Positions 17,637 through 26,255 are shown, counted from the first letter of the stretch. The stretch: 64,000 bases of DNA from Knoellia remsis (GCF_003002895.1 NZ_PVTI01000014.1:1-64000), one strand, 5' to 3'. Notes: generated from the sequence alone by a model not told the origin. Numbers and translations are program-made.

Positions 17637-18347
17637 ATGGAGATCACGACACGAGAGGCGGCCGAGCGCCTCGACGTGAACCACGCCCGGGTCCGCGCGC
17701 TGGTCGCGTCCGGGATACTCACGGCACGGCTTGTCGGGCGCCAGTGGCTCGTCGACACCGACAGCGTCGACCGACAGGCCGAGATGAAGACAGCTCAGGC
17801 GACGGGTCGTCCAATGGCGCAGCGTGTCGCCTGGGCGGCGGGCGTCCTGGCCGACGGTGGTCGCGCCGACTGGCTCACTGCCAGTGAGGCCTACCGCCTC
17901 CGCAGGCGGCTCGGCTCGCGCGCGCGCGCCGAGGTCGTCCAGCGGTGGCTCAGGTCACGTTCGGGTGACATCCGGAGTTTTCGGGTTGGCCAGAGCGACC
18001 TCACCAAGCTGCTGGCCGTCGACGGCGTCGTCGCCACGGGGGTCAGCGCCGCTGTGGCGTACGGCCTCGGTTTGGGGACCGGAGGAACCGGCGACGCCTA
18101 CGTCACGAGTTCCTTGGTCGGCCAGCTGACGAGCGACTTCTACCTGGTCGAGAGCCGCACCGGGAACCTCACGTTGCGGGTCGTCGACGGCGACCTGCAT
18201 CTGCGCAGCGCACGCAGCGTCGGCGGAAGGACTGTTGCCCCGCGGCTGATCGTCGGAGCGGACCTCGCCGACGACCGCGACGCCCGGACGAAGAGCGCCG
18301 GCCGGGAGCTGATCCAGTCGGTGCTGGATGCGAGAGCCAGCGGATGA
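17637..18347 (+). CDS. HTH (excisionase/MerR-like) protein, probable AbiEi-like antitoxin
   Basis: A 236-residue protein. Residues 1-45 form a helix-turn-helix of the excisionase type (TTREAAERLDVNHARVRAL) with the usual wing GRQWLVDTDSVDR. The remainder contains ATGVSAAVAYGLGLGTG and a beta-rich stretch, which resembles the C-terminal domain of AbiEi antitoxins; this match is by eye and tentative. A GTG at 17631 is in frame, but ATG 17637 suits the predicted transcription start. The stop overlaps the next start as ATGA, as in type IV toxin-antitoxin operons. It probably represses its own promoter. Confidence 0.75.
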   Translation: MEITTREAAERLDVNHARVRALVASGILTARLVGRQWLVDTDSVDRQAEMKTAQATGRPMAQRVAWAAGVLADGGRADWLTASEAYRLRRRLGSRARAEVVQRWLRSRSGDIRSFRVGQSDLTKLLAVDGVVATGVSAAVAYGLGLGTGGTGDAYVTSSLVGQLTSDFYLVESRTGNLTLRVVDGDLHLRSARSVGGRTVAPRLIVGADLADDRDARTKSAGRELIQSVLDARASG

Positions 18348-19411
18348 CCGACCCCGCGGACCACGCGATCCTGTCCGCGATCGCGGCCATCACCGGCCAG
18401 TCGGTCACCGACCTCGCAGCCGCGTTCCGCGAAGCCCTCTCAAGGCATCTCGAGGAAGGGCCAGCGTCGTCCGACGACGTTGCCGACCTCATAGCGCGCC
18501 TCAGGACGCGGCTCGGACTTGCTCCCGCCGTCGACCTCGACACCGCTCGAGGACTCGGCAAGGGGATCGACGACTTCGTTGCCGCTCGATCAATCGCCTT
18601 CACCACCGGTGAGCTGGCAGCGTGGGTCGACGTCCTGCGACACACAGCAGAACAGGTTCAGACAGTTGACCGGGCACCGGTCGCGATCCCGGCCCTGCCG
18701 GAACACCAAACAGCGATGTGGACGACGCTGATCGAGCTCGAGCTCACCGGACTGCCGTGGGTGCTCGTCGGCGGACAGATGACGATGCTTCACTGTCTGG
18801 AGAACGACGTCCCATTCACGCGGGCGACCGATGATGGAGACCTGATTGTCGGCGTCTGGACCCACCGGGCCGCGCTGCAGGAAGCCAGCGCGTTCCTGCA
18901 ATCCCAAGGGTTTCGCGAAGAACGCACATCTGACGGTTACGGCTACAGGTTCGTCCGCGGAGACAGGCCGTACCAAACCAAGGTCGACGTCTTACTCCCG
19001 GAGGGCCTGGACAGCCAGACGCGACAGCCGAAGACGATGTCAGGTCGTCCCGGTCTGTCAACGCAGGGTGGCAATCAAGCCCTCACAAGGGCACAGAGGG
19101 TGCCCGTCATCGTGGGAGGTCGAACTGGTCATGTCCGTAGGCCGACGCTGCTCGGCTCGATCGTGGCCAAGGCGCACGCGTACATCGTCGACAGCAGGCT
19201 GCCCGAGCGTCACGCGCAGGATCTCGCCACGCTCGTCGAGATTGCCCTGCGCGAACCCCGTCGGAACCTCCGCGACGCACGACCCGACGACCGCAAACCT
19301 GTCCGACGGTTCCTGAGGGACAAGACAGCGGACCATGCGGACTTCCGGCACACGTCGGACCCGGAAGCCGTATTCAACTTCCTCGAGCGGATGGCGAACC
19401 TTGGTCGCTGA
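18344..19411 (+). CDS. AbiEii-like nucleotidyltransferase, probable toxin or phage-defence effector
   Basis: A 355-residue protein with a nucleotidyltransferase core in its second half. WVLVGGQMTMLH gives the Gly-Gly motif and FTRATDDGDLIV the DxD metal ligands; a third acidic residue is in TKVDVLLPEG. A later helix, SIVAKAHAYIVD then RHAQDLATLVEI, matches the Lys/Asp motif typical of AbiEii. In type IV systems such enzymes block growth, in studied cases by adding nucleotides to tRNA, and protect against phage. The first 120 residues are helical and not recognisable. The gene overlaps the HTH gene by 4 nt. Function is inferred from motifs and context. Confidence 0.78.
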   Translation: MTDPADHAILSAIAAITGQSVTDLAAAFREALSRHLEEGPASSDDVADLIARLRTRLGLAPAVDLDTARGLGKGIDDFVAARSIAFTTGELAAWVDVLRHTAEQVQTVDRAPVAIPALPEHQTAMWTTLIELELTGLPWVLVGGQMTMLHCLENDVPFTRATDDGDLIVGVWTHRAALQEASAFLQSQGFREERTSDGYGYRFVRGDRPYQTKVDVLLPEGLDSQTRQPKTMSGRPGLSTQGGNQALTRAQRVPVIVGGRTGHVRRPTLLGSIVAKAHAYIVDSRLPERHAQDLATLVEIALREPRRNLRDARPDDRKPVRRFLRDKTADHADFRHTSDPEAVFNFLERMANLGR

Positions 19412-19594
19412 ATCCACGCCCGAGCAACCCCGGCTGGCTCCAGACAGACTTCACCTCCACCCCCGTCGTGGCCGACACCAGACGCCGCCCGGGAGTGCCT
19501 TATGGCCTTCGCGGACGCGAGATTCGGAAGCGCCAACTCGTTCGGCCGTGCCGGACGATGACACCCTACGAGGCCACACGAGGGTCGCGCCCAA

Positions 19595-19669
19595 CTTGTA
19601 AACAGGTGGTTTGAGAGCCCAACTTGTCAACAGGTGGTCGAGAGTTCGAGTCCCCTCGCCAGCTCTCGC
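19595..19669 (+). repeat. attR-like region: two copies of tRNA-Thr 3' sequence
   Basis: A short copy of the anticodon-arm sequence (CTTGTAAACAGGTGGTT, 19595-19611) is followed 28 nt later by a longer copy from the anticodon loop to past the acceptor stem (19623-19669). The longer copy has the exact 26-nt core. Neither has the 5' half of a tRNA, so neither is a functional gene. Two partial copies in a row suggest more than one integration or excision event. Confidence 0.75.
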
Positions 19670-19698
19670 AGGCTCTCACTCGTGGCTAGCGTGGAGGC

Positions 19699-20130
19699 AT
19701 GACCTCCGCGACCTTGCCTCCGTTCCATCTCGCCATCCCGGTTCACGACATCGAGGCCGCCCGCACGTTCTACGGTGACGTCCTCGGTTTCGGTCGGGGG
19801 CGCAGCGACGAGCGCTGGACCGACTGGAACATGGATGGCCACCAGGTCGTCACCCACCAGGTCGACAACCACGAGCGCGCCGTCGCCGGCACGAATCCGG
19901 TCGACGGACACGACGTCCCGGTGCCGCACTTCGGCCTCGTCCTCAGCGTCGAGCGGTTCACCGAGCTCGCCGACCGGCTCCGGGCCGCGGGCACCGACTT
20001 CGTCATCGAGCCCTACGTCCGGTTCGAGGGTGAGCCGGGCGAGCAGTGGACGATGTTCTTCCTCGACCCGTCCGGCAACGCCCTCGAGTTCAAGGCTTTT
20101 GCGGACCCAGCCCAGCTCTTCGCGACGTGA
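19699..20130 (+). CDS. VOC-family (glyoxalase/dioxygenase fold) protein
   Basis: A 143-residue protein with one complete pair of VOC beta-alpha-beta modules: FHLAIPVHDIEAARTFYGDV at the start, FGLVLSVERFTELADRL in the middle and FFLDPSGNALEFKAF at the end. The metal ligands expected in this fold are His 10, Glu in ALEFK and a His such as in PVPHFG. Similar small proteins act as glyoxalases, dioxygenases or drug-binding proteins, so no reaction can be given. A TAGCGT -10 box (19687-19692) is 6 nt before ATG 19699; GGAGG in the same gap could also serve as a ribosome site. It is the first gene beyond the island. Confidence 0.85.
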   Translation: MTSATLPPFHLAIPVHDIEAARTFYGDVLGFGRGRSDERWTDWNMDGHQVVTHQVDNHERAVAGTNPVDGHDVPVPHFGLVLSVERFTELADRLRAAGTDFVIEPYVRFEGEPGEQWTMFFLDPSGNALEFKAFADPAQLFAT

Positions 20131-20133
20131 CCC

Positions 20134-20793
20134 TCACCCGCAGTCGACAGTGAAGGTGCTCGGCGTCACCGGGGCATCCGACGTCCCCGGGGCGGTGAGA
20201 AGCCCACGTTCGCCCGTCCACACCAGCGAGTATCTGCCGCGGCTGAAGGGCTGCTGGCCGTCTTCAGCCTGGTATCCGTCCACCACGTTCGTCACGACAC
20301 GTCCGGACGGCAAGAGGTGGATGTCGCCGCTGCCCAACAGGAGGAACGACCGCTCCACCACCACGACCCGGCACCCCTGAGGACTCGCGGGCTCCAGGAC
20401 GACGTATGTCATCACAAGGTCGTCCAAGGCCCCGAGGACGGTGAGGAAGCAGCTCCCCACGGCCACCACAAGCGTCGCCATTCGTCGCGCACAACGCTTC
20501 TGCCGCAAGGCAATCGGGGACCGCCGGATCGGCTCCGACACGACCGCCCGGGCCACCCCGAGCGCGGCAGCCAGCACGAGGGCGCCACCGGCGAGGACAC
20601 TCGAGCGCACGACGATCCCACCGAGGACGAGCAGGTGGTCCCGACAGTCGTACGGCAGGCTGAGCAGGATGCTCGCGAGCAGCAGCGCGACGAGCACTCG
20701 CCCGGACCATCGCCGCCAGATCGGCTCCACACCCACTGCCCACCCCGTCGTCTCGTACCATCGGCGCCGCCACGCTAGCCACGCGCCGGCCAC
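20134..20793 (-). CDS. Hypothetical membrane protein
   Basis: A 219-residue protein I do not recognise. It has three or four predicted membrane segments (about 31-48, 56-75, 85-96 and 107-133) and an extracytoplasmic C-terminal domain of about 90 residues. That domain has a cysteine in PQGCRVVVVERSFLLLGSG and another as the penultimate residue of the protein, which might form a disulphide. The start is uncertain: GTG 20793 gives the longest frame, and internal GTG codons are possible. Only 3 nt separate it from the convergent VOC gene. Confidence 0.6.
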   Translation of the reverse strand: MAGAWLAWRRRWYETTGWAVGVEPIWRRWSGRVLVALLLASILLSLPYDCRDHLLVLGGIVVRSSVLAGGALVLAAALGVARAVVSEPIRRSPIALRQKRCARRMATLVVAVGSCFLTVLGALDDLVMTYVVLEPASPQGCRVVVVERSFLLLGSGDIHLLPSGRVVTNVVDGYQAEDGQQPFSRGRYSLVWTGERGLLTAPGTSDAPVTPSTFTVDCG

Positions 20794-20891
20794 GGGGACG
20801 ACGCGGCATACGGACCATCACGAAACGCTCACACCACCGGCACACCTGCACCCAGGCACCCGTGCGCCAGGGCACCCAGGCACCCGCGGAG

Positions 20892-21584
20892 TCAGTCGAA
20901 GAGGCCGTTGAGATACCGCTGGATCGCGCGCCGGGTGATCGGGCCCCAGCTGCCGTCCTGCTCGACACCGACCCGCTTCTGGACCGCCTTGCGCGTGATC
21001 GGGCCGAGGCTGCCGTCCTCGGTCGTGCCGACCTTGTGCTGAAGCTTCTTGATGTCGGTCGAGGACCACGAACCGTTGACCGTCCCGCCGACCCAAGTCT
21101 CGACGCCCATGCGCGTGCGCGGCCCGAGCTGGCCGTCGACGGCGAGCGGGAAGAGACTGCGCGTGCTGTCGCGTGACACGTCGACGGCGAGACCGTTCTC
21201 GAGGGTGAGGCCCGCGCGGACGCTGCACGTCGGCCACGCGCCCGGGCCCTGGACCTTGAGGACCTCCTGCGCGATGAGGATCTGCTGGCTCTTCGTCGCG
21301 AGGTTCGCGGTGTAGGCGTAGCGCTGACCGCCGAAGCCCTTCCAGGTGTTGAACGAGAACTGCAGCCCGCCGTAGTAGCCGTTGCCGGTGTTGATCGACC
21401 AGTTGCCGCCGCTCTCGCACTCGGCGACGCGGTCCCACACCGTCTCGGTGGCCCCGGCGCCGGTGGCCGCGGCGAGGATCGCGGCGGAGGCCGTGGCCGC
21501 GAGGGCGGTGGATCCGATGAGCGTGCGCCGAATGGGACGTCGACGCGTCGGCTGCGTCGGGAACTCAGGGGCGAAGAGGGGCAT
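20892..21584 (-). CDS. Secreted resuscitation-promoting-factor-type transglycosylase with C-terminal repeats
   Basis: A 230-residue exported protein. Residues 1-46 form a basic, twin-Arg-rich signal region ending near GAGATE. The Rpf domain follows (VWDRVAECESGGNWSINTGN, with the catalytic Glu in AECESGG, then YYGGLQFS and TWKGFGG). The C-terminal half has three short peptidoglycan-binding-like repeats: LGPRTRMGVETW, LGPITRKAVQKR and WGPITRRAIQRY. Rpf enzymes cleave the glycan strand and help dormant cells resume growth. AAAGGTG lies 8 nt before the ATG. A good promoter is seen upstream, but no ydaO-type riboswitch fits in the short leader. Confidence 0.92.
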   Translation of the reverse strand: MPLFAPEFPTQPTRRRPIRRTLIGSTALAATASAAILAAATGAGATETVWDRVAECESGGNWSINTGNGYYGGLQFSFNTWKGFGGQRYAYTANLATKSQQILIAQEVLKVQGPGAWPTCSVRAGLTLENGLAVDVSRDSTRSLFPLAVDGQLGPRTRMGVETWVGGTVNGSWSSTDIKKLQHKVGTTEDGSLGPITRKAVQKRVGVEQDGSWGPITRRAIQRYLNGLFD

Positions 21585-21618
21585 GGCAGAACACCTTTGC
21601 GTCAGGGGACGGCAAAGG

Positions 21619-21648
21619 ACGCTACGCCACTTCTGTCACTTGTTTCAA
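21619..21648 (-). promoter_or_regulatory. Promoter of the Rpf-type gene
   Basis: On the minus strand -35 TTGAAA (21643-21648), 18 nt, -10 TAGCGT (21619-21624). Two GTGAC sequences in the same orientation flank the -35 box (CTGTGAC upstream, AAGTGAC downstream); paired GTGAC-like sites are found at some Rpf promoters, where they bind a regulator such as MtrA, but the assignment here is inference. Confidence 0.6.
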
Positions 21649-21751
21649 TACAGTCACAGAACTACACAAATGTAACTCACGACCCGCCAGTATCACCAGC
21701 ACAGGCACCGGCGTGTCGAGCCAAAGAGGAAGAGAGAAGGGCGCGCCGGGG

Positions 21752-22912
21752 TCAAAGACGACCGCTGCGGAAGGCAGCGAACGTCCGCTTCGCCTTCGCG
21801 TCCGGGATGACGATCGACTGACCGTCGGGGCTCGTCCCGAAGCTCCCGGTCGCGACCTGACGCCCGGCCCGGCTCGGGTCCACCCGGTAGAACGCCGCGG
21901 CGAAGGTCAGCGCCTGCGTCGCGGAGAGGTTGGTGTCGACGTACTTCGACACGATCGTCATCGACCCCGGGACGGAGCCGACGCCCGCGAGCCGGGCCTT
22001 GACCGCCGCCGCGATGACGAGCTCCCCCTGGTGGCGCGACCGCCCGAAGTCGCCGTCGGGCAGCGACTTGCGCTCACGGGCATAGGCCAGCGCCTGTGCA
22101 CCGGTGAGCACCTGAGGGCCGGCTGGGATGACGACGTCACTGCCGGTGAGGCGCACCTCCTTCGGCACGAGCATGGGGAGACCGCCACTCTCGTCGACGA
22201 TCTTCGCGAAGCCGTCGAAGCCGACCGCGACATAACCCTCGACGGGGATGCCGGTCACGGCGGCGACGGCCTGCTGCTGACCGGCTCCGCCGGCATACGC
22301 GTATGCCGCGTTGAGCTTCGCGTGACCGCGCTTCGGCATCGGGGCCCAGATGTCGCGCGGCAGGCCGAGGACCCCGGCGCCACCGCGGGTGTCGATGCCG
22401 ACGAGCTGGAGGGTGTCGGCGCGAGTTCCCTTGAGCGGCTTGCCGACTCGCGCGTCCGTCCCGATGACGATGACGTGCCGCGGGCCGGTGCCGAGCTGTG
22501 GTTCCCGCTTCAGGGACGGCCACCAGCCGCCGACGACCTGCCACGTCGCCCTCGAGCCCGAGCCGGGTCCGACGAGGAGGGTCGCGTCCGACCCACCCGC
22601 GACGACAGCGACCCGCTCGCCCTTCCAGGTGCCCGTCGTGGCCTTCCCCGTGAAGCCGCTGGTGCCGTACACCCCGCGCACGGCCTCGAGCATCCCCGCG
22701 TCGGCACCATCGACCGTCACGGTCGCCCCCGAGGTCGACGACGGTGACGCCGCGCCCGACGTGCCGGACGAGCCCGACGCGGACGTCGCTGACGACCCGG
22801 ACAAGCCCCCACCACCCTGCTGCCCCGTGGCGCCGTCGCCGCCCTCCCCCGCACAGGCCGAGAGGACGAGCGCGCAGGCGAGCGTGGCGGCGGCAACCGA
22901 TGGCGTTCTCAC
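21752..22912 (-). CDS. LytR-CpsA-Psr (LCP) family lipoprotein
   Basis: A 386-residue exported protein. The signal ends in the lipobox LVLSACAG, so it should be a lipoprotein rather than the usual LCP membrane protein. A Ser/Gly/Thr-rich linker follows. The LCP domain shows VIGTDAR, RADTLQLVGIDT, LGLPRDIWAP, KLNAAYAYAGGAG and YARERKSLPDGDFGRSRHQ, including the Arg and Asp residues that hold the polyprenyl-pyrophosphate substrate. LCP enzymes attach polymers such as arabinogalactan or teichoic acids to peptidoglycan. The gene starts at GTG 22912, 6 nt after a TACGGT -10 box (22919-22924). Two GTATGCCG octamers face each other in codons for AAYAYAG. Confidence 0.9.
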   Translation of the reverse strand: MRTPSVAAATLACALVLSACAGEGGDGATGQQGGGGLSGSSATSASGSSGTSGAASPSSTSGATVTVDGADAGMLEAVRGVYGTSGFTGKATTGTWKGERVAVVAGGSDATLLVGPGSGSRATWQVVGGWWPSLKREPQLGTGPRHVIVIGTDARVGKPLKGTRADTLQLVGIDTRGGAGVLGLPRDIWAPMPKRGHAKLNAAYAYAGGAGQQQAVAAVTGIPVEGYVAVGFDGFAKIVDESGGLPMLVPKEVRLTGSDVVIPAGPQVLTGAQALAYARERKSLPDGDFGRSRHQGELVIAAAVKARLAGVGSVPGSMTIVSKYVDTNLSATQALTFAAAFYRVDPSRAGRQVATGSFGTSPDGQSIVIPDAKAKRTFAAFRSGRL

Positions 22913-22933
22913 GCGACCACCGTAGGCGACCGG

Positions 22934-24391
22934 CTAGACGCGGGTGCGGCGCCGAAGTCGCGTCATCCGCCGGTCCCAGGGCGAGGCGAAGATCTCGCCG
23001 AGCGTCGTCCCGGTCGCGATCGCGAGGAGCACACCGGCGGCGGCGAGCAGGGTCGCGACACCGGCCTGGAACGAGAGGGTCCCCACCTCCGCGCTTTCAC
23101 CGACGAGCTCGTAGAGGCCGCGGAAGATCGCCAGACCGGGCAGCAGGCTGAAGCTCGCCGGGACGACGGCGACCATCGACGGCGCGCCCAGCCGCAGGGC
23201 CATGATCCGCCCGGCGAAGCCGACGACGACCGCCGCCAGCCCGGTCGCCGTGACCGATCCGACGTCGAGCACTCGCGTGAGGACGGCGAGGACCGACACA
23301 CCCACGAGCGACAGCGCCGCCGTCGGGAGGACGAGCCGGCGCCGGGTCTGCATCGTCACGGCACCACACGAGCCGACGACGAGCGCACCGATGATGGCTG
23401 CCCACCACTGCGACTGCGTCGTTCGGAGCTCGAGCACCGACGGCGAGACGAAGTCGAAGGACATCATCTCGGTGAGCCGCAGCGTCAGGCTGAGGCCGAC
23501 CGCGACCCCGATGATCAGGCCCGTCAGCGCCAGCATGACGGCGAGCAGACGTCCGGCGCCGGTCACGGCATACCCGAAGATGACGTCCTCGACGGCGGAT
23601 GCCATCGTGCGCCCGGGCAGCAGGGCGACGATCCCACCGGCGACGATGAAGGCGAAGTCGTCGCCGTCGATGGGGAACCAGCCCAGGGCACCCAGGGCAT
23701 ACGCCGCCCACGCGAGCACCGTCGCGACGAACGCGGCCACGGCGTTGGAGTAGAAGTCCGGCAGGTGCAGTGGCTTGAGGACGCGCTCGACGGCCGAGAC
23801 ACCGAGCACGACGAGGATCGCGACGAGGGCCGTGAGCACCGAGGCGCCGATCATCACGGCGACGGCCGACGCGAGCAGTGCCGTCGCGGCCGTGACGGCC
23901 CACTCCGGCCAGATCCGGTTGGCGCGCTTGATGTCACGCAGCTGCTCGGCAGCCTCGGCGAGGTCGATGTGGCCGTTGACGAAGGCGTCGACGAGCTCAT
24001 GCACGGCGACGAGTCGGGCGTAGTCGTGACGCGAGGACCGCACGACCCGCAGCGACGTCACGGCGTGCGCGGCGTCGATGCGGGCGTGCACGAGCAGCGA
24101 CTGCAGGGTGATGTCGATCTCGACGTTCGACAGGCCGGCGGCGGCACACACGGCCGCGACGGAGACCTCGACCTGCGGGGCACCGGCGCCGGAGCGCAGC
24201 ATGAGCTCCCCGATGCGGACGGCGAGGTCGAGCGCTTCGCGCACCCTGGCCTCGGCGGCCTCCTCCTCAACCCGCGCGACCTGGGCACCGCGGTAGGGCG
24301 TGCGCCGCAGCAGGTCCGCGAGCGGCATCGGCTCGGTCGGGGGACTTCCCTGGAGGCGCCACGCCCGCCGGCGTCGGGCTTCCTCGCTCAC
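22934..24391 (-). CDS. ThrE-type threonine/serine exporter family protein
   Basis: A 485-residue membrane protein. The soluble N-terminal ThrE half (about 45-170) includes VRIGELMLRSGAGAPQVEVS and the typical RVVRSSRHDYARLVAVHELV. Ten hydrophobic helices follow, with GGIVALLPGRTMASAVEDVI and FFxLLPGLAIFRGLYELV-like segments in each half (the latter visible as SLLPGLAIFRGLYEL). This is the arrangement of Corynebacterium ThrE, which exports threonine and serine using proton motive force. Start GTG 24391 overlaps the kinase stop as GTGA, so the exporter is coupled to the kinase gene upstream. Confidence 0.9.
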   Translation of the reverse strand: MSEEARRRRAWRLQGSPPTEPMPLADLLRRTPYRGAQVARVEEEAAEARVREALDLAVRIGELMLRSGAGAPQVEVSVAAVCAAAGLSNVEIDITLQSLLVHARIDAAHAVTSLRVVRSSRHDYARLVAVHELVDAFVNGHIDLAEAAEQLRDIKRANRIWPEWAVTAATALLASAVAVMIGASVLTALVAILVVLGVSAVERVLKPLHLPDFYSNAVAAFVATVLAWAAYALGALGWFPIDGDDFAFIVAGGIVALLPGRTMASAVEDVIFGYAVTGAGRLLAVMLALTGLIIGVAVGLSLTLRLTEMMSFDFVSPSVLELRTTQSQWWAAIIGALVVGSCGAVTMQTRRRLVLPTAALSLVGVSVLAVLTRVLDVGSVTATGLAAVVVGFAGRIMALRLGAPSMVAVVPASFSLLPGLAIFRGLYELVGESAEVGTLSFQAGVATLLAAAGVLLAIATGTTLGEIFASPWDRRMTRLRRRTRV

Positions 24392-26199
24392 GGCAGGAGG
24401 GACCCGTCGGCCCAGGGACTGGTCATCGGCCACCACGACGGCTGGCCCTGCGTCAGGCCGACCGCCACGGCCGCCCCCATCGCGACGAGCAGGAGCAGGA
24501 CGAGCACCCGGCTGCCACCGGCGCCCGGGCTGAGGCCGCGCACGACGGACCGGGTGCCGCGGCGCAGTCCGGCGCCACCCGGGCCCCACCACGCGAGCAG
24601 CCCGGCGAGCGCGCCACCCACGGCGAGGGGCAGGAACGCGTCGGGCTGCGGCGAACCGCTCCCGCGCGAGGCGACGACGGCGAGCGCCGCGCAGAACGCA
24701 CCGGCCACGGCGATGACGGCCGGCATGACCGCGCCGAACACCGCGCTCACCGTGCCGACGAGGAGGTGCCACGGGCCGGCGAGGACGGCTACCGGCACGT
24801 CACTGCGACGCCGCCCCTTCTCGTGCCGGCGGACGACGAGGGAGGTGACGGACCGGTCCGTCGTGCGGGCGAGAACCATCCAGAGCAGCAGCCCGAGTGC
24901 TGCGACGACGGGCGCGACGGCCGCGGTCGCGGTCAGCAGCCCGAGCAGTGCCGCGACCGTGCCGCTGCGGCTGGGTCGCCCGATGCGCGGGTCGACCTGC
25001 TGCTCACCCGGCGATCCGGGCGCGCCCTGCGGGCTCGGCGCCGGGGCCTGCGGGTATGCCGTCCGCTCCAGCTCGTGCCCGGGCGGCGGTCCTGTCGTGG
25101 GCACCGGGGTCGCGGGCGCCGGGGTCGCCGGTGCCCCGACAAGGGTGGGCGGCAGGGGTTGCTGCGGGCGGGTGTCCGGGAGCGCCTGCTGCGGCTGCGT
25201 CGCGGGCGCCAGCGATGCGGCCACGGGTGGGATCGGCTGCCGAGACCTGTTGCGCGACAACGGGTTCCGCGACAACGGCAGGACCGACGTCCGAGGTACC
25301 GCCAGCGCCTCGGTCGCCGGAGCCGTCGGCCGGGGCCGGACGGTGATGACGTCGGTGACGAGCCCGCCGCGGGCATAACGCTCGAGGGCCGTGACGACCT
25401 CCCGCTCGTGCGGACGTTCGGACGGGACCGGCGCGAGCGCGGCATACAACAACGGAGCTATGCGGGGGTCGACGCCGGAAAGGTCGGCGTCCCCGGCGGT
25501 GACCCGGGTGAGCACGGCGTCCATCGACCCGCGGCCGAACGGCGGCCGGCCGGACGCGGCATACGCGAGCGTCGCGGCCCAGCCCCACCAGTCGGTGGCC
25601 CGCGAGACCGGCGCACCCTCGATGACCTCAGGAGCGAGGTAGCCGGGGGTGCCCATGACGAGCCCGGTCATCGTGAGGCGCACGTCGTCGGCGACATGGG
25701 CGATGCCGAAGTCGATGAGCACCGGGTCGCCGTCGACGACGAGCACGTTGCCCGGCTTGAGGTCGCGGTGGATGACGTCGCAGCCGTGGATGGCGTCGAG
25801 GGCCTCGGCGAGTCCGCTGCCGAGGCGGTGCAGGGCGTCACCGTCGAGCGGGCCCTGGCTCTCGACGAGGTCGTCGAGCGGGACGCCGGGGACGTAGCGA
25901 GTGACGATGTACGGGCGCTCGCCGTCGATGTCGGCGTCGATGACCGGTGCGACCCGGGGGCTGCGGACTCGGCCGAGGGTGTCGACCTCTCGGGACAGGC
26001 GGGCACGCGCGGCGGGGTCGAGGGCGACGTGCGGGCGCAGCACCTTGATGGCGACAGCTCGGCCCTGTCGGTCGAGTGCGAGGTGGACCACCCCCATGCC
26101 GCCCTCACCGAGGCGCTGGACGAGGCGGTACCTCCCGAGGACGGCGTGCTCGGGCAGGTGCTCCCGCCCGGACGGGTCGTCGAGGATCTCCGCGGTCAT
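24388..26199 (-). CDS. Membrane-linked Ser/Thr protein kinase (PknB type)
   Basis: A 603-residue kinase. The N-terminal catalytic domain (about 22-275) has the Gly loop LGEGGMGVV, Lys in VAIKVLRP, the catalytic loop HRDLKPGNVLV, the metal motif DFGIAH and the activation segment GTPGYLAPEV. A Pro/Thr-rich linker follows, then four to six hydrophobic segments near the C-terminus. PASTA or other sensor domains are absent. It probably signals at the inner face of the membrane. A -10 box TACCGT (26207-26212) lies 7 nt before ATG 26199, so the mRNA is likely leaderless; three 9-bp repeats lie further upstream. Confidence 0.94.
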   Translation of the reverse strand: MTAEILDDPSGREHLPEHAVLGRYRLVQRLGEGGMGVVHLALDRQGRAVAIKVLRPHVALDPAARARLSREVDTLGRVRSPRVAPVIDADIDGERPYIVTRYVPGVPLDDLVESQGPLDGDALHRLGSGLAEALDAIHGCDVIHRDLKPGNVLVVDGDPVLIDFGIAHVADDVRLTMTGLVMGTPGYLAPEVIEGAPVSRATDWWGWAATLAYAASGRPPFGRGSMDAVLTRVTAGDADLSGVDPRIAPLLYAALAPVPSERPHEREVVTALERYARGGLVTDVITVRPRPTAPATEALAVPRTSVLPLSRNPLSRNRSRQPIPPVAASLAPATQPQQALPDTRPQQPLPPTLVGAPATPAPATPVPTTGPPPGHELERTAYPQAPAPSPQGAPGSPGEQQVDPRIGRPSRSGTVAALLGLLTATAAVAPVVAALGLLLWMVLARTTDRSVTSLVVRRHEKGRRRSDVPVAVLAGPWHLLVGTVSAVFGAVMPAVIAVAGAFCAALAVVASRGSGSPQPDAFLPLAVGGALAGLLAWWGPGGAGLRRGTRSVVRGLSPGAGGSRVLVLLLLVAMGAAVAVGLTQGQPSWWPMTSPWADGSLLP

Positions 26200-26255
26200 G
26201 GCCACCACGGTAGGCGCTCACCCTGAGTGGAGTCTGTCCGAACCGCCGATGAGCC

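Larger units (their letters stand above)
17442..19669 (+). mobile_element. 2.2-kb island at tRNA-Thr, AbiE-like pair, no integrase
   Basis: The island lies between the intact tRNA-Thr gene and a second copy of its 3' end. The last 26 nt of the copy (19644-19669) are identical to 17421-17446, and the whole 47-nt match has five differences. It holds only two overlapping genes (an HTH protein and a nucleotidyltransferase) and a short 3' stretch with no gene. No integrase or excisionase is seen. The promoter region is AT-rich and none of the 67 GTATGCCG octamers of the window falls inside it. This fits a foreign cargo inserted by an integrase supplied elsewhere or since lost. Confidence 0.8.

Noticed and set aside
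19412-19594. A third island gene after the nucleotidyltransferase
   Set aside because: Short frames exist but have no start signal, no coding bias and overlap the att-like copies.
19623-19669. A possible second tRNA-Thr gene
   Set aside because: Only the part from the anticodon loop to the acceptor end is present, with mismatches in the anticodon arm; the 5' half is missing. It is an att-type remnant.
21585-21700. A ydaO/c-di-AMP riboswitch before the Rpf-type gene
   Set aside because: The leader from the predicted start to the ATG is only about 30 nt, and no ydaO core is visible.
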